This document shows, in pieces, positions 41,484 to 51,800 of a stretch of DNA of 64,000 bases. The position numbers were made by a program, and so were the translations under genes. A model generated the notes under the pieces. It was not told the origin of the DNA and ran no database searches. It saw nothing but the letters and a program-made list of their open reading frames with translations. The stretch covers positions 1 to 64,000 of the forward strand of contig CAIZLD010000018.1 in NCBI GenBank assembly GCA_903933715.1. The letters are read 5' to 3'. Numbering within the stretch: position 1 is the first letter of the stretch; each line of letters opens with the position of its first letter. Source of the stretch: an uncultured Spartobacteria bacterium (lineage in GTDB: Bacteria; Verrucomicrobiota; Verrucomicrobiia; Chthoniobacterales; Chthoniobacteraceae).

Positions 41484-41523
41484 AAGCTTTTGTAAGTCAT
41501 TCAAAAACAATAAACGTCCGCCA

Positions 41524-41533
41524 GTCGCGATCC
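41524..41533. other. Candidate attR core GTCGCGATCC
   Basis: Matches 3820-3829 exactly. It is followed by ACC, which continues the family B palindrome as in the 52348-52410 copy (GGTCGCGATCCACC). The host sequence resumes after it. Confidence 0.45.
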
Positions 41534-41632
41534 ACCTGCCCTGTATTTGGCTCCGTTTAACACGGCCATTTGCACGTTTGGAACCTTTTTCCGATTGCCA
41601 TTTCGAGGTGGGGCTGCGAGGTTTTCCCATTC

Positions 41633-42568
41633 ATGGAAACCATTACTCTCGCACAGCTTCAGGAAATGTTCGCCGGGCTCCACTCTGAAACCGACTGGAA
41701 TCTCGACGGCGAAATGCTCTGGGGTTATTATTTTACCGCCGCAGCTCCGGAAATTTTGGAGAAGTTGGCCGAAAAGCTTGAAGCACGCGACTTTGATGCC
41801 GTCGAAATCACCAAGAGCGAGGACGAACCGGTCTTCATCCTGCAAGTCCAGCGGATCGAAAAGCATACCCCCGAATCGCTCTTTGCGCTCAATGCGCAAC
41901 TCGAAGAGGTGGTCGCCCAATTTGAAGGGGTCGAATACGACGGGATGGATGTGGACCCGATCCTCGACGACGACGAAGGCGGCTGCTGCTGCCGCGAGGA
42001 GCGCGTGGGCGGTTGCGAATCCGAAGAGGGTGGCTGCGGCGGCGATTGCAAATGCGAGGGGGAAGGCGAAGGGGAGCATCAATGCTGCGGCGGTTCCCGC
42101 CATTACCACGGCGAAAACGAGCCGATTGAAAATCCGGAGCTTCTTGCCGCGATCGAAACCATCACTCACGATAAATCCGAAGACGCCCAATACGCCCTCA
42201 CTCTGGCGTTGCAGCGCGGGCTTTACCTCGTCCCGGCTTTCTCGGGCCGTCTCGATACCGAACCGTCCGACGACGAAACGTTGCAAATCCTTGTCTGCAC
42301 CGATGAGAACGATGCGGAATTTCTCCCGCTTTTCACCGACGAAGCGGCGCTGAAGGCTTGGACCAGCGAAGATGTTTCGGCAATGGTCCTGACCGCGCCC
42401 GAGGCATGGGACTTAATCCTTTCGCAACCGGAATGCTCCGGCGGCGTGATCAATCCCGGCGATAAGGCCGTGCCGCTCAACCGCGAAATGGTCGGTTTGC
42501 TCCAGAAGATGATCCAAGGCGGCAATTCCGGCTGCTGCGGGCACGAGGGCGGCTGCTGCCAGGAGTAG
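41633..42568 (+). CDS. RraB-like / Cys-rich linker / SseB-like fusion protein
   Basis: 311 aa from the ATG at 41633. The N-terminal domain (about 1-105) looks like RraB (regulator of RNase E): DWNLDGEMLWGYYF, ILEKLAEKLEARDFDAVEIT, LEEVVAQFEGVEYDGMDVDP. The middle (about 115-158) is Cys/Gly/Glu-rich (GGCCCREERVGGCESEEGGC and beyond), with a second CCGHEGGCC cluster at the C-terminus. The C-terminal domain (about 170-295) resembles SseB N-terminal domains (LALQRGLYLVPAFSGRL, LPLFTDEAALKAWTSEDVSA, NPGDKAVPLNREMVGLLQ). The linker is probably metal-binding or redox-active (inference). First host gene right of the prophage. Confidence 0.65.
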   Translation: METITLAQLQEMFAGLHSETDWNLDGEMLWGYYFTAAAPEILEKLAEKLEARDFDAVEITKSEDEPVFILQVQRIEKHTPESLFALNAQLEEVVAQFEGVEYDGMDVDPILDDDEGGCCCREERVGGCESEEGGCGGDCKCEGEGEGEHQCCGGSRHYHGENEPIENPELLAAIETITHDKSEDAQYALTLALQRGLYLVPAFSGRLDTEPSDDETLQILVCTDENDAEFLPLFTDEAALKAWTSEDVSAMVLTAPEAWDLILSQPECSGGVINPGDKAVPLNREMVGLLQKMIQGGNSGCCGHEGGCCQE

Positions 42569-42571
42569 GCT

Positions 42572-42766
42572 CATTCAAAATGGCCGCAACCCGGAGGGTT
42601 GCCAGCGAATAGCCGGTGGTTGAGCGTTAGCGACACCACCGGTTCAATGCAACCCGCGCCTCACCCCAAAGGGGTGGCAGAGGGAATTGCCTCGTTTTCT
42701 GCCACCCCTTTGGGGTGAATTCTTTCAATGCCTCATCCGGTGGTGTCGCTAACGCTCAACCACCGG
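42572..42766. repeat. Long palindromic intergenic repeat, family A, copy 2 (inverted relative to copy 1)
   Basis: Outer arms CCGGTGGTTGAGCGTTAGCG (42613 on) and CCGGTGGTGTCGCTAACGCT (42737 on) mirror each other. The inner stem (42661-42681 and 42698-42718) is CACCCCAAAGGGGTGGCAGA and its inverse. The whole unit is the reverse complement of 1-176, except that the inner loop keeps the same orientation as copy 1. It lies between the stop of the RraB/SseB-like gene and the stop of tamA. Confidence 0.85.
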
Positions 42767-42834
42767 CTATGGGCTTCAAACCCTTTGGGTTTGGCTCCGA
42801 TCCGCCGCAGATTTTTGTGGTTGCTCTATAGATT

Positions 42835-45078
42835 CTAAAACGCGAAGCCGAAACTGAAATGGATCGCCCCGGCGGGCTGGTTTTTCGCGCGAACCGGGTT
42901 CCAGCCGTAATCCACCCGGATCGGGCCGATCGGAAGCCGGTAGCGCAACCCGGCGCCAATCGCAAAACCGGTCTGCCCCAAGCCTGAGTCGAGCCGTCGT
43001 CCGGTGGACCCGGCATCGGCAAAGAGCGCTCCGTCCAGGTTGTCGTGGATCGGAGTGTTCAGCTCCAAGTTGGCGACGGTGAACGTTTCGCCGCCTACCG
43101 GATAGCCGTTGCTGTCTTTGGGACCCAGGGTGCGATCGGAAAAACTCCGCACCGTCGTGCTGCCGCCGTTGAAAAAGCGTTCGTCGATCGGGAGAGTTTC
43201 GCTGGAGCCGAGCGGGGCAATGATCCCGCCGCGCACCCCGGCAGCCAGCATTGAGCTGCTCCCCACCGGCAGATAATAGGAGGCCCGCAAAGTGCCGCGC
43301 AAAAACTCCACCGAACTGCCCACGATATTGGTGGCAAAATCGCCCGTGGCGCTCACGACAAACCCGCGCCGAGGGTTAATGACGCTGTCGCGGGTGTCGT
43401 AGGTCGCGGAGACCCCCAGGCTGTCGGTGCGATAGTCGGTCGGCCCGACTTCCTTGGGATCGATTCCGTTGTTTTGGATTTGCAGGACTCGGGTGAGGAC
43501 GAACGCCCCAAGCTCAAGATGCTTTCCAAACTTGCGGGTCAGTTCGGGGCGTAATCCGGTTTCCGTTTTGGCATACCCTTCCAGCTCTTGATTGAGCGCA
43601 TAAAGGCGCACATTGAGCTTGTTGTCTCCCTCCAAAAACCACGGGTCGGAGTAGACCACCTCGCCCCGGAGGAGCTTCTGGGCCACTTCGGCGTCGATCG
43701 TGAGCGGCCGGCCGTTGCCGAAAAGATTACGATCGACATACCGGGTTCCGAAGATCAGGCCGTCAAGTTTGGTGTAGCCGAGCGAGAACCCGAGTTCGCG
43801 CGATTTGGCTTCCTCTATCTCAAATTGAAGCTGCACCTGGTGGTTCGGCAGCGCCTTTTGGGTGAGCTTCAAATTGCTGAACAGGCCGGTGCCCATCAGT
43901 TGCCGGTAGCGTTCCTCAACCTTCTCCGGGTCGTACACCTGGCCTCTCAAGGAGGCAAACCGGTGTTCCAGAAAGCTCGGGCGCAGCTTGCTCAAGCCGG
44001 TTTGGGTCACGCCGTCAAAATGGAAAAGGGGACCGGCTTCCACCATAAAGCGGATGGGAACCAAACCATTAACCGCGGGGGCCGGTTCGCTGGTGACTTT
44101 GGCGTTGAAGTAGCCCCGCGATCGGTAGAAATAGACGATTTTACGCTCCAGATTGGTCAGCGCAACCGGGGTGAACGGTTTGCGCGTGAAAACCTCCATC
44201 TCTTTGCGCAAAGCCCGCTCGGGGTAGAAAATAATGTCTCCCTGAAAGGTGATCCTGCCAAACCGATATTGAATCCCTTCCCGAATATCGATTTGGACAT
44301 CGGCCCTTGTTTTACCGGGAGAGAAGGTGATCCGGGGCGGCTCGACCGTCGCGTCGAGATAACCTTCCGAGCGATACAACCCGCGGATGCGTTCCACACC
44401 GCTTTTGATGTCGCTTTCCACAAACGGCAGCGGCGGTTTCGGAAAGCGTTCCCGGGTCGCCCCGGTGATGTAACCGGTCAAGGTTTCCTGCGGGAGATGG
44501 AGATTCCCGGAAAACGTGACGGTTCCCAGCTCGGTGAATGGCCCTTCGTGGATCGCCAAACGCAAGGTGTTGCCGGATTCGATATTCCATTTTACATCGG
44601 CTTCCGGGAAACCGTTGCGCCGATAAAATACCCCGAGAAAAAACGCGGCATCATCGGCCAGCGCCGGGGAAAGACCACTTTGTTCAATCGAGGTGAGCGG
44701 GTCGGTTAACGCGATATGAAGGGCGTCGGCGCTGAAATGGCGATTGCCTTCCAGGAGAACCCGGAGCTTTTTGAGAACAGGAGGTTTGCGGACCGGCGAC
44801 TCCAACGGGAGCGCGGGCTGATACGGTTGCACCGTCTCCGTTTCCAACGGGTTGACCGGGGCGACAGGAGGAAGCTCGGGGGCAGGTAATTCTTCGGGAA
44901 TTTCGGGATGCGCTGGCCGGGGCAAGGCGCGGTTTGGCGCGGGCAGGGGAGCTGGTAAAACGGGAGCCGGGGAGAGGCCGGGCAGGGGAGTCGGTTCCGG
45001 CGGGACGAGCGATTCCTGTGCCTGGATCGCCGCCACGAGAAGGACGGAAAAGGTGAGGAATAGGCGCCGGGGGGACAT
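42835..45078 (-). CDS. tamA: Omp85-family outer-membrane assembly protein (TamA-like)
   Basis: 747 aa. Signal peptide (MSPRRLFLTFSVLLVAAIQA), a Pro-rich linker (about 25-95), then POTRA domains (about 100-390; LRVLLEGNRHFSADALHIAL, YFNAKVTSEPAPAVNGLVPI, LGTVTFSGNLHLPQETLTGY). A 16-stranded Omp85 barrel follows (about 395-747) with EAKSRELGFSLGYTKLDGLI, DTRDSVINPRRGFVVSATGD and the C-terminal aromatic end HFSFGFAF. It lies 6 nt downstream of tamB in one operon, the classical pair that delivers some outer-membrane proteins and links the two membranes. It could alternatively be a second BamA, but the TamB partner argues for TamA. Confidence 0.85.
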   Translation of the reverse strand: MSPRRLFLTFSVLLVAAIQAQESLVPPEPTPLPGLSPAPVLPAPLPAPNRALPRPAHPEIPEELPAPELPPVAPVNPLETETVQPYQPALPLESPVRKPPVLKKLRVLLEGNRHFSADALHIALTDPLTSIEQSGLSPALADDAAFFLGVFYRRNGFPEADVKWNIESGNTLRLAIHEGPFTELGTVTFSGNLHLPQETLTGYITGATRERFPKPPLPFVESDIKSGVERIRGLYRSEGYLDATVEPPRITFSPGKTRADVQIDIREGIQYRFGRITFQGDIIFYPERALRKEMEVFTRKPFTPVALTNLERKIVYFYRSRGYFNAKVTSEPAPAVNGLVPIRFMVEAGPLFHFDGVTQTGLSKLRPSFLEHRFASLRGQVYDPEKVEERYRQLMGTGLFSNLKLTQKALPNHQVQLQFEIEEAKSRELGFSLGYTKLDGLIFGTRYVDRNLFGNGRPLTIDAEVAQKLLRGEVVYSDPWFLEGDNKLNVRLYALNQELEGYAKTETGLRPELTRKFGKHLELGAFVLTRVLQIQNNGIDPKEVGPTDYRTDSLGVSATYDTRDSVINPRRGFVVSATGDFATNIVGSSVEFLRGTLRASYYLPVGSSSMLAAGVRGGIIAPLGSSETLPIDERFFNGGSTTVRSFSDRTLGPKDSNGYPVGGETFTVANLELNTPIHDNLDGALFADAGSTGRRLDSGLGQTGFAIGAGLRYRLPIGPIRVDYGWNPVRAKNQPAGAIHFSFGFAF

Positions 45079-45084
45079 GGGGAT

Positions 45085-48000
45085 TTATTTAAAGCGGAGC
45101 AGGTAACGCAACTGCATGCGGACATCGCCCTGCATGTCCACGCCCGCGCCGACTTCATATTGATTGGACAGTTTGAATTTGCCCATCAATTCCTGCTTCC
45201 CGGTGCGCGGATCGACGGAGCCAACGTCGAGCGAGAACCGGTCCATCGGGTTATGGGTGTTGTCGTCGGGCGGCGGACGGTTGGGGCGGATTTTGCGGTA
45301 GAGATCCTGGAACAACAGAACGGCTGCGCGACCTGCCATGGCCTGGTTGTTCTGGGCAAAATCGCGCGTCGTGGCCCCCGTCGCCAGGAGCGCCATGATT
45401 TCCTCCTGCGGCAGCGACGGTTCACTCGTAAAGACGGTTTGCGGCTCGGAAGCGGTCCCATACAGGTAGACGTTGACGTTGTAATCGCGAATCCGCGAGG
45501 AGCCGTGGACGTCCAGCGTCGGGTTCAACGGCTGGTTGCCCGAAAAATAGAGCGCACCGTGATCGACCGACAACCGGCTGAACGGGAGCGAGGCGACGAA
45601 GTTTTCGATTCGGGCGGTCCCTTCCAGGGTGGGGGCCAGCCCGGTTCCACCCAGGTGCAGATTGCCTTCGATGGCGCCGTTGGCCAGGTTCCCTTTTACC
45701 AGAAACGGCTCGGCGGTCCGCACAGCCACGTCAAAGCTCCAGAGACTGAACGGCCGGGTTTCGGTGGCAAACTGGAATTCCCCACGCCTCATTTTGGGTG
45801 CGGGACGGCCCGGCAGACCGAGCGGGAGGATTTCGATCTCGCGGAAGAACCGGCTTTTATTGATCCCGACTTTGCCGGTGACGCGGGCGCTGTTCAACGG
45901 CCCTTGGAGGCGCAGGTCGGAATCGGCGCGCAGGGTGAGCGTGTCGTTGCGTGCCAGAAGGGTGCCTTGGGATTGGAAGCGCAGGTCGAGCAGCGGGTCG
46001 GCAAGCGGATCGAGCCGGATCACACCGGTGGCGGAGAACGGCCCGCCCGCCATATCGCCGCTGAACCGCCGGAAGGTCAGTTCGGTGCCCGAAAACCGGA
46101 GATCACCCAGGAAATGATTGATGCCGGGCAGGTTGGCGCTCCGAAACCGGATCGCAGGCAGGTCCAGGGCAACCCCGCCGTTGAACACCGGTTTTTCCAG
46201 CGTGCCGGAGGCGGACGCGTCGATGCTCAACCGCCCTTCGAGAAAGCGAACCCCGGGAATCAGCGGCCCGAAAATCGCCGCCGAGGAGGGGGGGAGTTTT
46301 ACGCTCGCCGTGAAGGGCGTCGATGGGTCGATCCGGCGTTGGATTAAAACCGTTCGGAGATTCAGCGGCATCCCGGCTTTGAACCAAAGCGGGCTTAACC
46401 CGGGCTGGGCGAGCGTGCCGGTGAGGGCAAGGCGGTTCTGGCTTAAAAGTAGCATGGCGCTCCCGGCGGCAGGAACGAGCTTGGCGGCTGAGGGGCTTTG
46501 GAGATTGCGCGCCTGTATTTTCACGTTGAACTCGGGCGAGCCGACGGTGCCGCCCGTGGTGAGGGAGCCGTCGAGGGTGCCGCTCAGGGCGAGGTTCGGG
46601 ACCAGAACGGCTTTGGCAAGGTCGATCTGCGCAAGCACCAGTTCCCCTTCGAGTCGGCCTGACTCCGGGATTACCGTTTCGGGGCGGGTCGGCGTCCGCA
46701 AATCGAGCGGCAGCGTGAGATTCCCGGTCAAAACCCCGTCTTTTCCGGCAGTCAGCCGGAGCTGTTCGATGCGCAACCGTTGATCGCGCATCCGCACCCC
46801 GGCCTGGAAGGTTCCCTGATCGGAAACGAGACGCAGTTGGGTGAGGTCAATACTTTCGGGCGAATAGATCCCGGCCAGTGCCCCCGTCACTCCGGTAAAG
46901 CTCCCGATCCGGCCTTGGCTCAAGGCAACCTGCCCTTCCCCGGTGTGCCGCATCCGGTCGATTTCCCCGGTGCCGTGCCAATTGAGCTGGAGCGACCCGG
47001 AGAGTGGAAAGGTCACGAACGGCTGGAAAACGGCGAGATTTTGGACTTGGCCGTCGAGGCGGGCTTCGTAGGCAAACGGCTTTTTGCAGGAAAGGCTGGC
47101 TTCCCCCCGGACTTGGTCTTTGCCGTTGAGGTCGAGCGCAAATCTTTCGATCTGCACGGTGGTGCCGGTGACCGGGAGATCAAATGAGAGGCTCCGGGCG
47201 GCGAATTCGTGGAAACGCAAACTTTTGGCATTCAGCAAAGCGTGCCCCGAAAGGGCTTCCCCCCAGTGAGCGCCGGGCTTTGGGAGCCGCAGAGGGTGCG
47301 AGAGCTGGATTTCGGAGCGCCCGTTTTCGACTCCGAAATCGCGCCCCTGAACCTGGGCGGCGTTTACCTGGCCTTCGAGAGAGATGATTTCTTTTTGAAG
47401 CGCCACGCGCCCTTGGCCGTTGACATGCCCCCCGGTGAAGGCGGCGTGAAGGCGGGGCAGATCGGGTGCGTTGAGCGCGAAGGCCGCTTCCATGGCGGGG
47501 AGGTGTGCCCGGTCAAAGCTGTGGGGCAGCGGCCATTCGCCGGAAAAAAGAAGGTGGTTGCTCCCGGCGGTGAACTGGAAGCTTTCGAGTTTTGCGATCT
47601 TCCCGGCCAGGGTCGCCTTCCCCGCGATTTCGCCCAAGTGGAACCCGCCCCAGACGGCATTCTCGATTGCGACGGTGGTTTGGCCTTCCCAGTTGGCCGG
47701 GTGGCGCGGGTCTCCGGCAACCTGCACCCAGGCGCGGGTGAGGCGGCCCGAGACTGGCGTTTGGGAGCCGATCCGTTTTCCAAATCGCTCCAGTGAAAGC
47801 CCGGACAAGCTGGCGGTCAGTTGGGCTTGGACCTGATCTCCGGCGCTTTCCCGCTGCCACAAAAAGAGCCCGAGGTCCGCCCCCAGCACCGTCCCTTCAA
47901 ACGAGAGATAAACGACCCCTTTGGAGCGCAACGAGGCATCGAGTTCCAGCCGGGCGACTTGCGCTTCTTCCCCCAGGTTAAAGTTGCGCATTACGAGGTG

Positions 48001-48648
48001 CCGGTTGACGTAGGTGGCGGTCGAATGGAGGTCGCGCCAGGAGCCGACGCGCGGGATTTCCATCGACGCGATGCGTACGTAGCCCGGCTGCACCGGATCC
48101 AGCAACGCTTTGACCCCTTGCCAGCGATAGGTTCCTTCCGGGGTTCGCAGCGTCAGATTGAAATTCTCGATCCAGGCCCGGTCGCTGTACATCGCCGGTT
48201 GCTGAAGGATGTCGTGCAAGACGTGGGCCAGCTTATGCTTCTGGTCTTCATTGCTGCGGACCGCATCGAGTACCAGGTTCGCGTTGTGCAGGTGGTAGCC
48301 GGTCAGGAAATCGCGTACCCCCCGGCGAAGGAGCGTCGGCAGGCTGTATTCGGCCTGCAACTCCTCGATGGTGATGGAATCTATCGGGGAACTCCCCGTC
48401 GGGGTGGCCTTCAGATTTTTGATCGTCAAGCGCGTCCAGACGCTCCCGTGTACCTCCAGTTCGAGCCGGACGTTCTCGCGGGCGGCCACCCGGATGGCGA
48501 TCTGCCGCAGCGCGGCGGTCAAAAGCGGTTGGTGAAATAGCAGTAAACCGGCCAGCAGGAGGAGCATCCCGCGGAAAAGAACCGGCCGCCTTTTTCCCCT
48601 TGGGGAAGGCGGTGCCGAGTCGGCCTCCGGTTCAGTAGGTTCGGGCAT
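45085..48648 (-). CDS. tamB: TamB-like inner-membrane translocation/assembly protein
   Basis: 1187 aa from the ATG at 48648 (a TTG at 48657 would add three residues). An N-terminal cytoplasmic Pro-rich stretch and one transmembrane segment (FRGMLLLLAGLLLFHQPLL) precede a very long beta-rich periplasmic body typical of AsmA/TamB bridge proteins. The C-terminal DUF490 domain includes FARNDTLTLRADSDLRLQGP-like strands, DYNVNVYLYGTASEPQTVF and SLPQEEIMALLATGATT, ending VDMQGDVRMQLRYLLRFK. TamB-like proteins span the periplasm and are implicated in lipid transport or outer-membrane biogenesis with TamA. Confidence 0.87.
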   Translation of the reverse strand: MPEPTEPEADSAPPSPRGKRRPVLFRGMLLLLAGLLLFHQPLLTAALRQIAIRVAARENVRLELEVHGSVWTRLTIKNLKATPTGSSPIDSITIEELQAEYSLPTLLRRGVRDFLTGYHLHNANLVLDAVRSNEDQKHKLAHVLHDILQQPAMYSDRAWIENFNLTLRTPEGTYRWQGVKALLDPVQPGYVRIASMEIPRVGSWRDLHSTATYVNRHLVMRNFNLGEEAQVARLELDASLRSKGVVYLSFEGTVLGADLGLFLWQRESAGDQVQAQLTASLSGLSLERFGKRIGSQTPVSGRLTRAWVQVAGDPRHPANWEGQTTVAIENAVWGGFHLGEIAGKATLAGKIAKLESFQFTAGSNHLLFSGEWPLPHSFDRAHLPAMEAAFALNAPDLPRLHAAFTGGHVNGQGRVALQKEIISLEGQVNAAQVQGRDFGVENGRSEIQLSHPLRLPKPGAHWGEALSGHALLNAKSLRFHEFAARSLSFDLPVTGTTVQIERFALDLNGKDQVRGEASLSCKKPFAYEARLDGQVQNLAVFQPFVTFPLSGSLQLNWHGTGEIDRMRHTGEGQVALSQGRIGSFTGVTGALAGIYSPESIDLTQLRLVSDQGTFQAGVRMRDQRLRIEQLRLTAGKDGVLTGNLTLPLDLRTPTRPETVIPESGRLEGELVLAQIDLAKAVLVPNLALSGTLDGSLTTGGTVGSPEFNVKIQARNLQSPSAAKLVPAAGSAMLLLSQNRLALTGTLAQPGLSPLWFKAGMPLNLRTVLIQRRIDPSTPFTASVKLPPSSAAIFGPLIPGVRFLEGRLSIDASASGTLEKPVFNGGVALDLPAIRFRSANLPGINHFLGDLRFSGTELTFRRFSGDMAGGPFSATGVIRLDPLADPLLDLRFQSQGTLLARNDTLTLRADSDLRLQGPLNSARVTGKVGINKSRFFREIEILPLGLPGRPAPKMRRGEFQFATETRPFSLWSFDVAVRTAEPFLVKGNLANGAIEGNLHLGGTGLAPTLEGTARIENFVASLPFSRLSVDHGALYFSGNQPLNPTLDVHGSSRIRDYNVNVYLYGTASEPQTVFTSEPSLPQEEIMALLATGATTRDFAQNNQAMAGRAAVLLFQDLYRKIRPNRPPPDDNTHNPMDRFSLDVGSVDPRTGKQELMGKFKLSNQYEVGAGVDMQGDVRMQLRYLLRFK

Positions 48649-48758
48649 GTTTCGCAAAAAACAGGATTAAGATAGCGGCACGGCCGCCAGGAGCAAGCGC
48701 GTAGGGCGATGGCTGCTTGCTTTGGAGAAATACCTGTCGCCGAGATCAGGAAAAAGTA

Positions 48759-48780
48759 AACCGATGTTTTACAATCGGTT
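48759..48780. other. Hairpin upstream of dnaE
   Basis: AACCGAT - GTTTTACA - ATCGGTT, a 7-bp stem, in the 207-bp gap between tamB and dnaE starts. A T-rich stretch follows (GGGGATTCTTTCTTTTTTTC). The two genes diverge, so it may be regulatory rather than a terminator. Confidence 0.4.
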
Positions 48781-48855
48781 GGGGATTCTTTCTTTTTTTC
48801 GAACCGAATCGATCCCTCTTCACGCCGCCCAAATTCGGCTTATATTACTTCGCCT

Positions 48856-51800
48856 ATGTCCGATTCTTTTGTCCATTTGCATCTGCACACGGAATATTCC
48901 ACCCTCGACGGCGCGGTGCGCATTCCTGCGTTGATGAAGAAGGCGAAGGAGTTTGATATGCCAGCCGTTGCGATCACCGATCACGGGGTGATGTATGGGG
49001 CGGTGGAGTTTTATCTGGCCGCGCAAAAGGCCGGGATCAAGCCGATCATCGGGTGCGAGGTTTACATGGCTCCCGGTTCCCTTTTTGAGCGCAAGGCGAC
49101 GAGCGCCCGGGATGCCGCGTTCCATTTCAACTTGCTGGCCGAAAACGAGGAGGGATACCAAAATTTGATCAAACTCGTCTCGATCGGCCAGCTCGACGGC
49201 ATGTATTACAAGCCGCGGATCGATCACGAGCACCTGGCCAAATATTCCAAAGGGTTGATCGGGTTGAGCGCCTGTCTGAAGGGGGAGGTGGCGATGGCGT
49301 TGCAGGAGGACCAATACGCCAAGGCGCTCGAGCGGGCGGCGATTTATCGGGATATCCTCGGGCCGCAGAATTTCTTTTTGGAAATGCACGATCACGGGAT
49401 GGAGCAGCAGCGCAAGGTGAACGCGTCGATGCCCCGGATCGCCAAGGAACTTGGGCTGGGACTCGTGGCGGCCAACGACGTCCATTATCTCAACCGCGAG
49501 GACCATGAGGCGCATGATGTTCTCATTTGCATCGGCACCGGCTCCAACGTGGCCGACGAGCGCCGGATGCATTACGGGCCGGAGCTTTATTTCAAATCTC
49601 CGGCGGAAATGCGGGCGCTTTTTGCCGATCACCCGGAGGCTTGCGACAACACGTTGCTTATTGCCGAGCGTTGCGGGTTCAAGCTCGACACCACGCCCAA
49701 GTACCCGAATTTTCAACCGCCCGCCGGGAAAACCCAAAACGAGTATTTGCGCGAGATCACCGAGGCAGGCATCCGGCGGCGCTACGGTTCCAAAGCCGAT
49801 AGCGAGGAGGTCCAAAAACGGTATGCCCTGGAACTCAATGTTCTGGAGACCCAGGGGTTCGTGAACTATTTTCTCATTGTCTGGGACTTCATCAACTGGG
49901 CCAAGGAACAAGGGATTCCGGTGGGGCCGGGACGCGGTTCGGCGGCCGGTTCGCTGATCGCCTACGCAATGGGGATCACCGATATTGAGCCGCTTAAATT
50001 CAAGCTGCTCTTCGAACGTTTCTTGAATCCCGAACGCGTCAGCCCGCCGGATATCGACGTCGATTTCTGCCCCAACGGGCGCGCCCGGGTCATCGACTAC
50101 GTGCGCCAGAAATACGGCGAACGGGCCGTTTCGCAAATCATCACGTTCGGCACGCTTGGGGCGAAATCGGTCATCCGCGACGTTTCCCGCGTCCTGGGCT
50201 GGAGCTACGGCGACGCCGACCGCGTGGCCAAGATGATTCCCAACGAACTCGGGATCACGCTCACCGGTTACGACGAGAAAGACAAAGAGACCGGCGAGAT
50301 GAAGCACGTCGATGGGGCAATTGACAAAAACCCGGAGCTCAAGGCCGCCGTCGATAATGAACCGGCCACGCGCCAGATGTGGGAAGCCGCGACGAAGCTC
50401 GAAGGGCTCACGCGCGGCGTCGGGGTCCACGCAGCGGGGGTGATCATCGGCTCGCACGATCTGAGCGATTTCATCCCGCTCACCCGCGCCAACGACGGCT
50501 CGATTGTCAGCCAATACTCGATGGCTCCGATCACCGAGGTCGGCATGCTCAAGTGCGACTTTTTGGGGCTCAAGACGCTCACGGTCATCACCGATGCGCA
50601 GATGTTGATCCGCCAAAAGAAACCGGAGTTCGACATCAGCGTGATCCCGCTCGACGACAAGCCGACCTACGACTTGCTGAACCGGGGTGAAACGACCGCC
50701 ATCTTCCAGTTGGAATCCGGCGGGATGGTCAACATCTGCCGGCAGTTCGACTTGAAAGATATCGAAGATATCAATGCCATTCTTGCGTTATACCGGCCGG
50801 GCCCGATGGAGCTGATCCCCGACTACATCAAGCGCAAGAAGGGGGCCAAGGTGAAATACGCCCACCCGCTTCTGGCCAAGGTGTGCGGCGAGACTTACGG
50901 CATTTTTGTTTACCAGGAACAGGTCATGCAGGCGGTGCAGGTACTCGCCGGATATACCTTGGGCGGCGCCGACTTGCTGCGTCGCGCGATGGGCAAGAAA
51001 GACAAGGCCAAGATGGCCAAGGAACGCGTGACGTTCGTCGAGGGATGCCAACGCCTCAACCAGATTCCCGAGGCCAAGGCGAACGAGATTTTCGACATGC
51101 TCGAAAAATTCGCCGGATACGGCTTCAACCGTTCCCATTCCGCCGCTTATGCGTGGGTGAGTTATCAGACCGCTTTCCTCAAAGCCAACTACCCCGTTGA
51201 ATTCATGGCGGCGGTGATGAGCAACGAAATTTCCAACACGGACAAAATCAGCGTGCTCGTAGCCGAGTGCGACCGGATGGGGATCAAAATCCTGGAGCCG
51301 GACGTCAACAAGAGCTTCCTGAAATTCTCGCCGGAAATGGTCGAGGGGGAGATCGAGCCGAAAGCCGACGGGACGCTCTATCATGGGGCGATCCGGTATG
51401 GGCTGGCGGCCATCAAGAACGTCGGCGAGGCGGCGATGGAAGCCGCGATTGCGGAGCGCGAAGCCAACGGGCCGTTCCTCTCGATGGAAGATTTCTGCGG
51501 CCGCGTCGATTCCAAAAAGCTCAACAAAAAAGGGCTCGAATGCTTGGTCAAATGCGGGGCTTTCGATTTTACCGGGATGGATCGGGCACAGCTTTTCAGC
51601 GAAATTGACGGAGCCATGGCGGCTGCTGCAAGCGCCCACCGGGACCGGGCTTCGGGGCAGGTTTCGCTCTTTGATATTTTTGAGGCGGCACCCAAGCCCA
51701 CCAAAAAAGCCGGTTCGACGGTCCAGCCGTGGAGCCTTTCGGAGAAGCTCGGCTACGAGAAAGAGTTGCTCGGGTTTTACGTGACCGGCCATCCGCTCGA

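Larger units (their letters stand above)
3820..41533. mobile_element. Complete siphovirus-type prophage
   Basis: A contiguous block of phage genes runs from a tyrosine recombinase at the left end to an endolysin at the right end. It has early, replication, packaging, head, tail and lysis modules in canonical order, almost all on the plus strand. The ends are proposed from a shared GTCGCGATCC (3820-3829 and 41524-41533) and from paired CGTGAAG boxes inside each end. No structural gene is obviously broken and every essential module is present, so it may be inducible. It is bounded by host glyS on the left and a host RraB/SseB-like gene on the right. Confidence 0.85.

Noticed and set aside
48820-50616. 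598-codon open frame antisense to dnaE
   Set aside because: Shadow of a well-defined dnaE gene; no start context and no recognisable domain.
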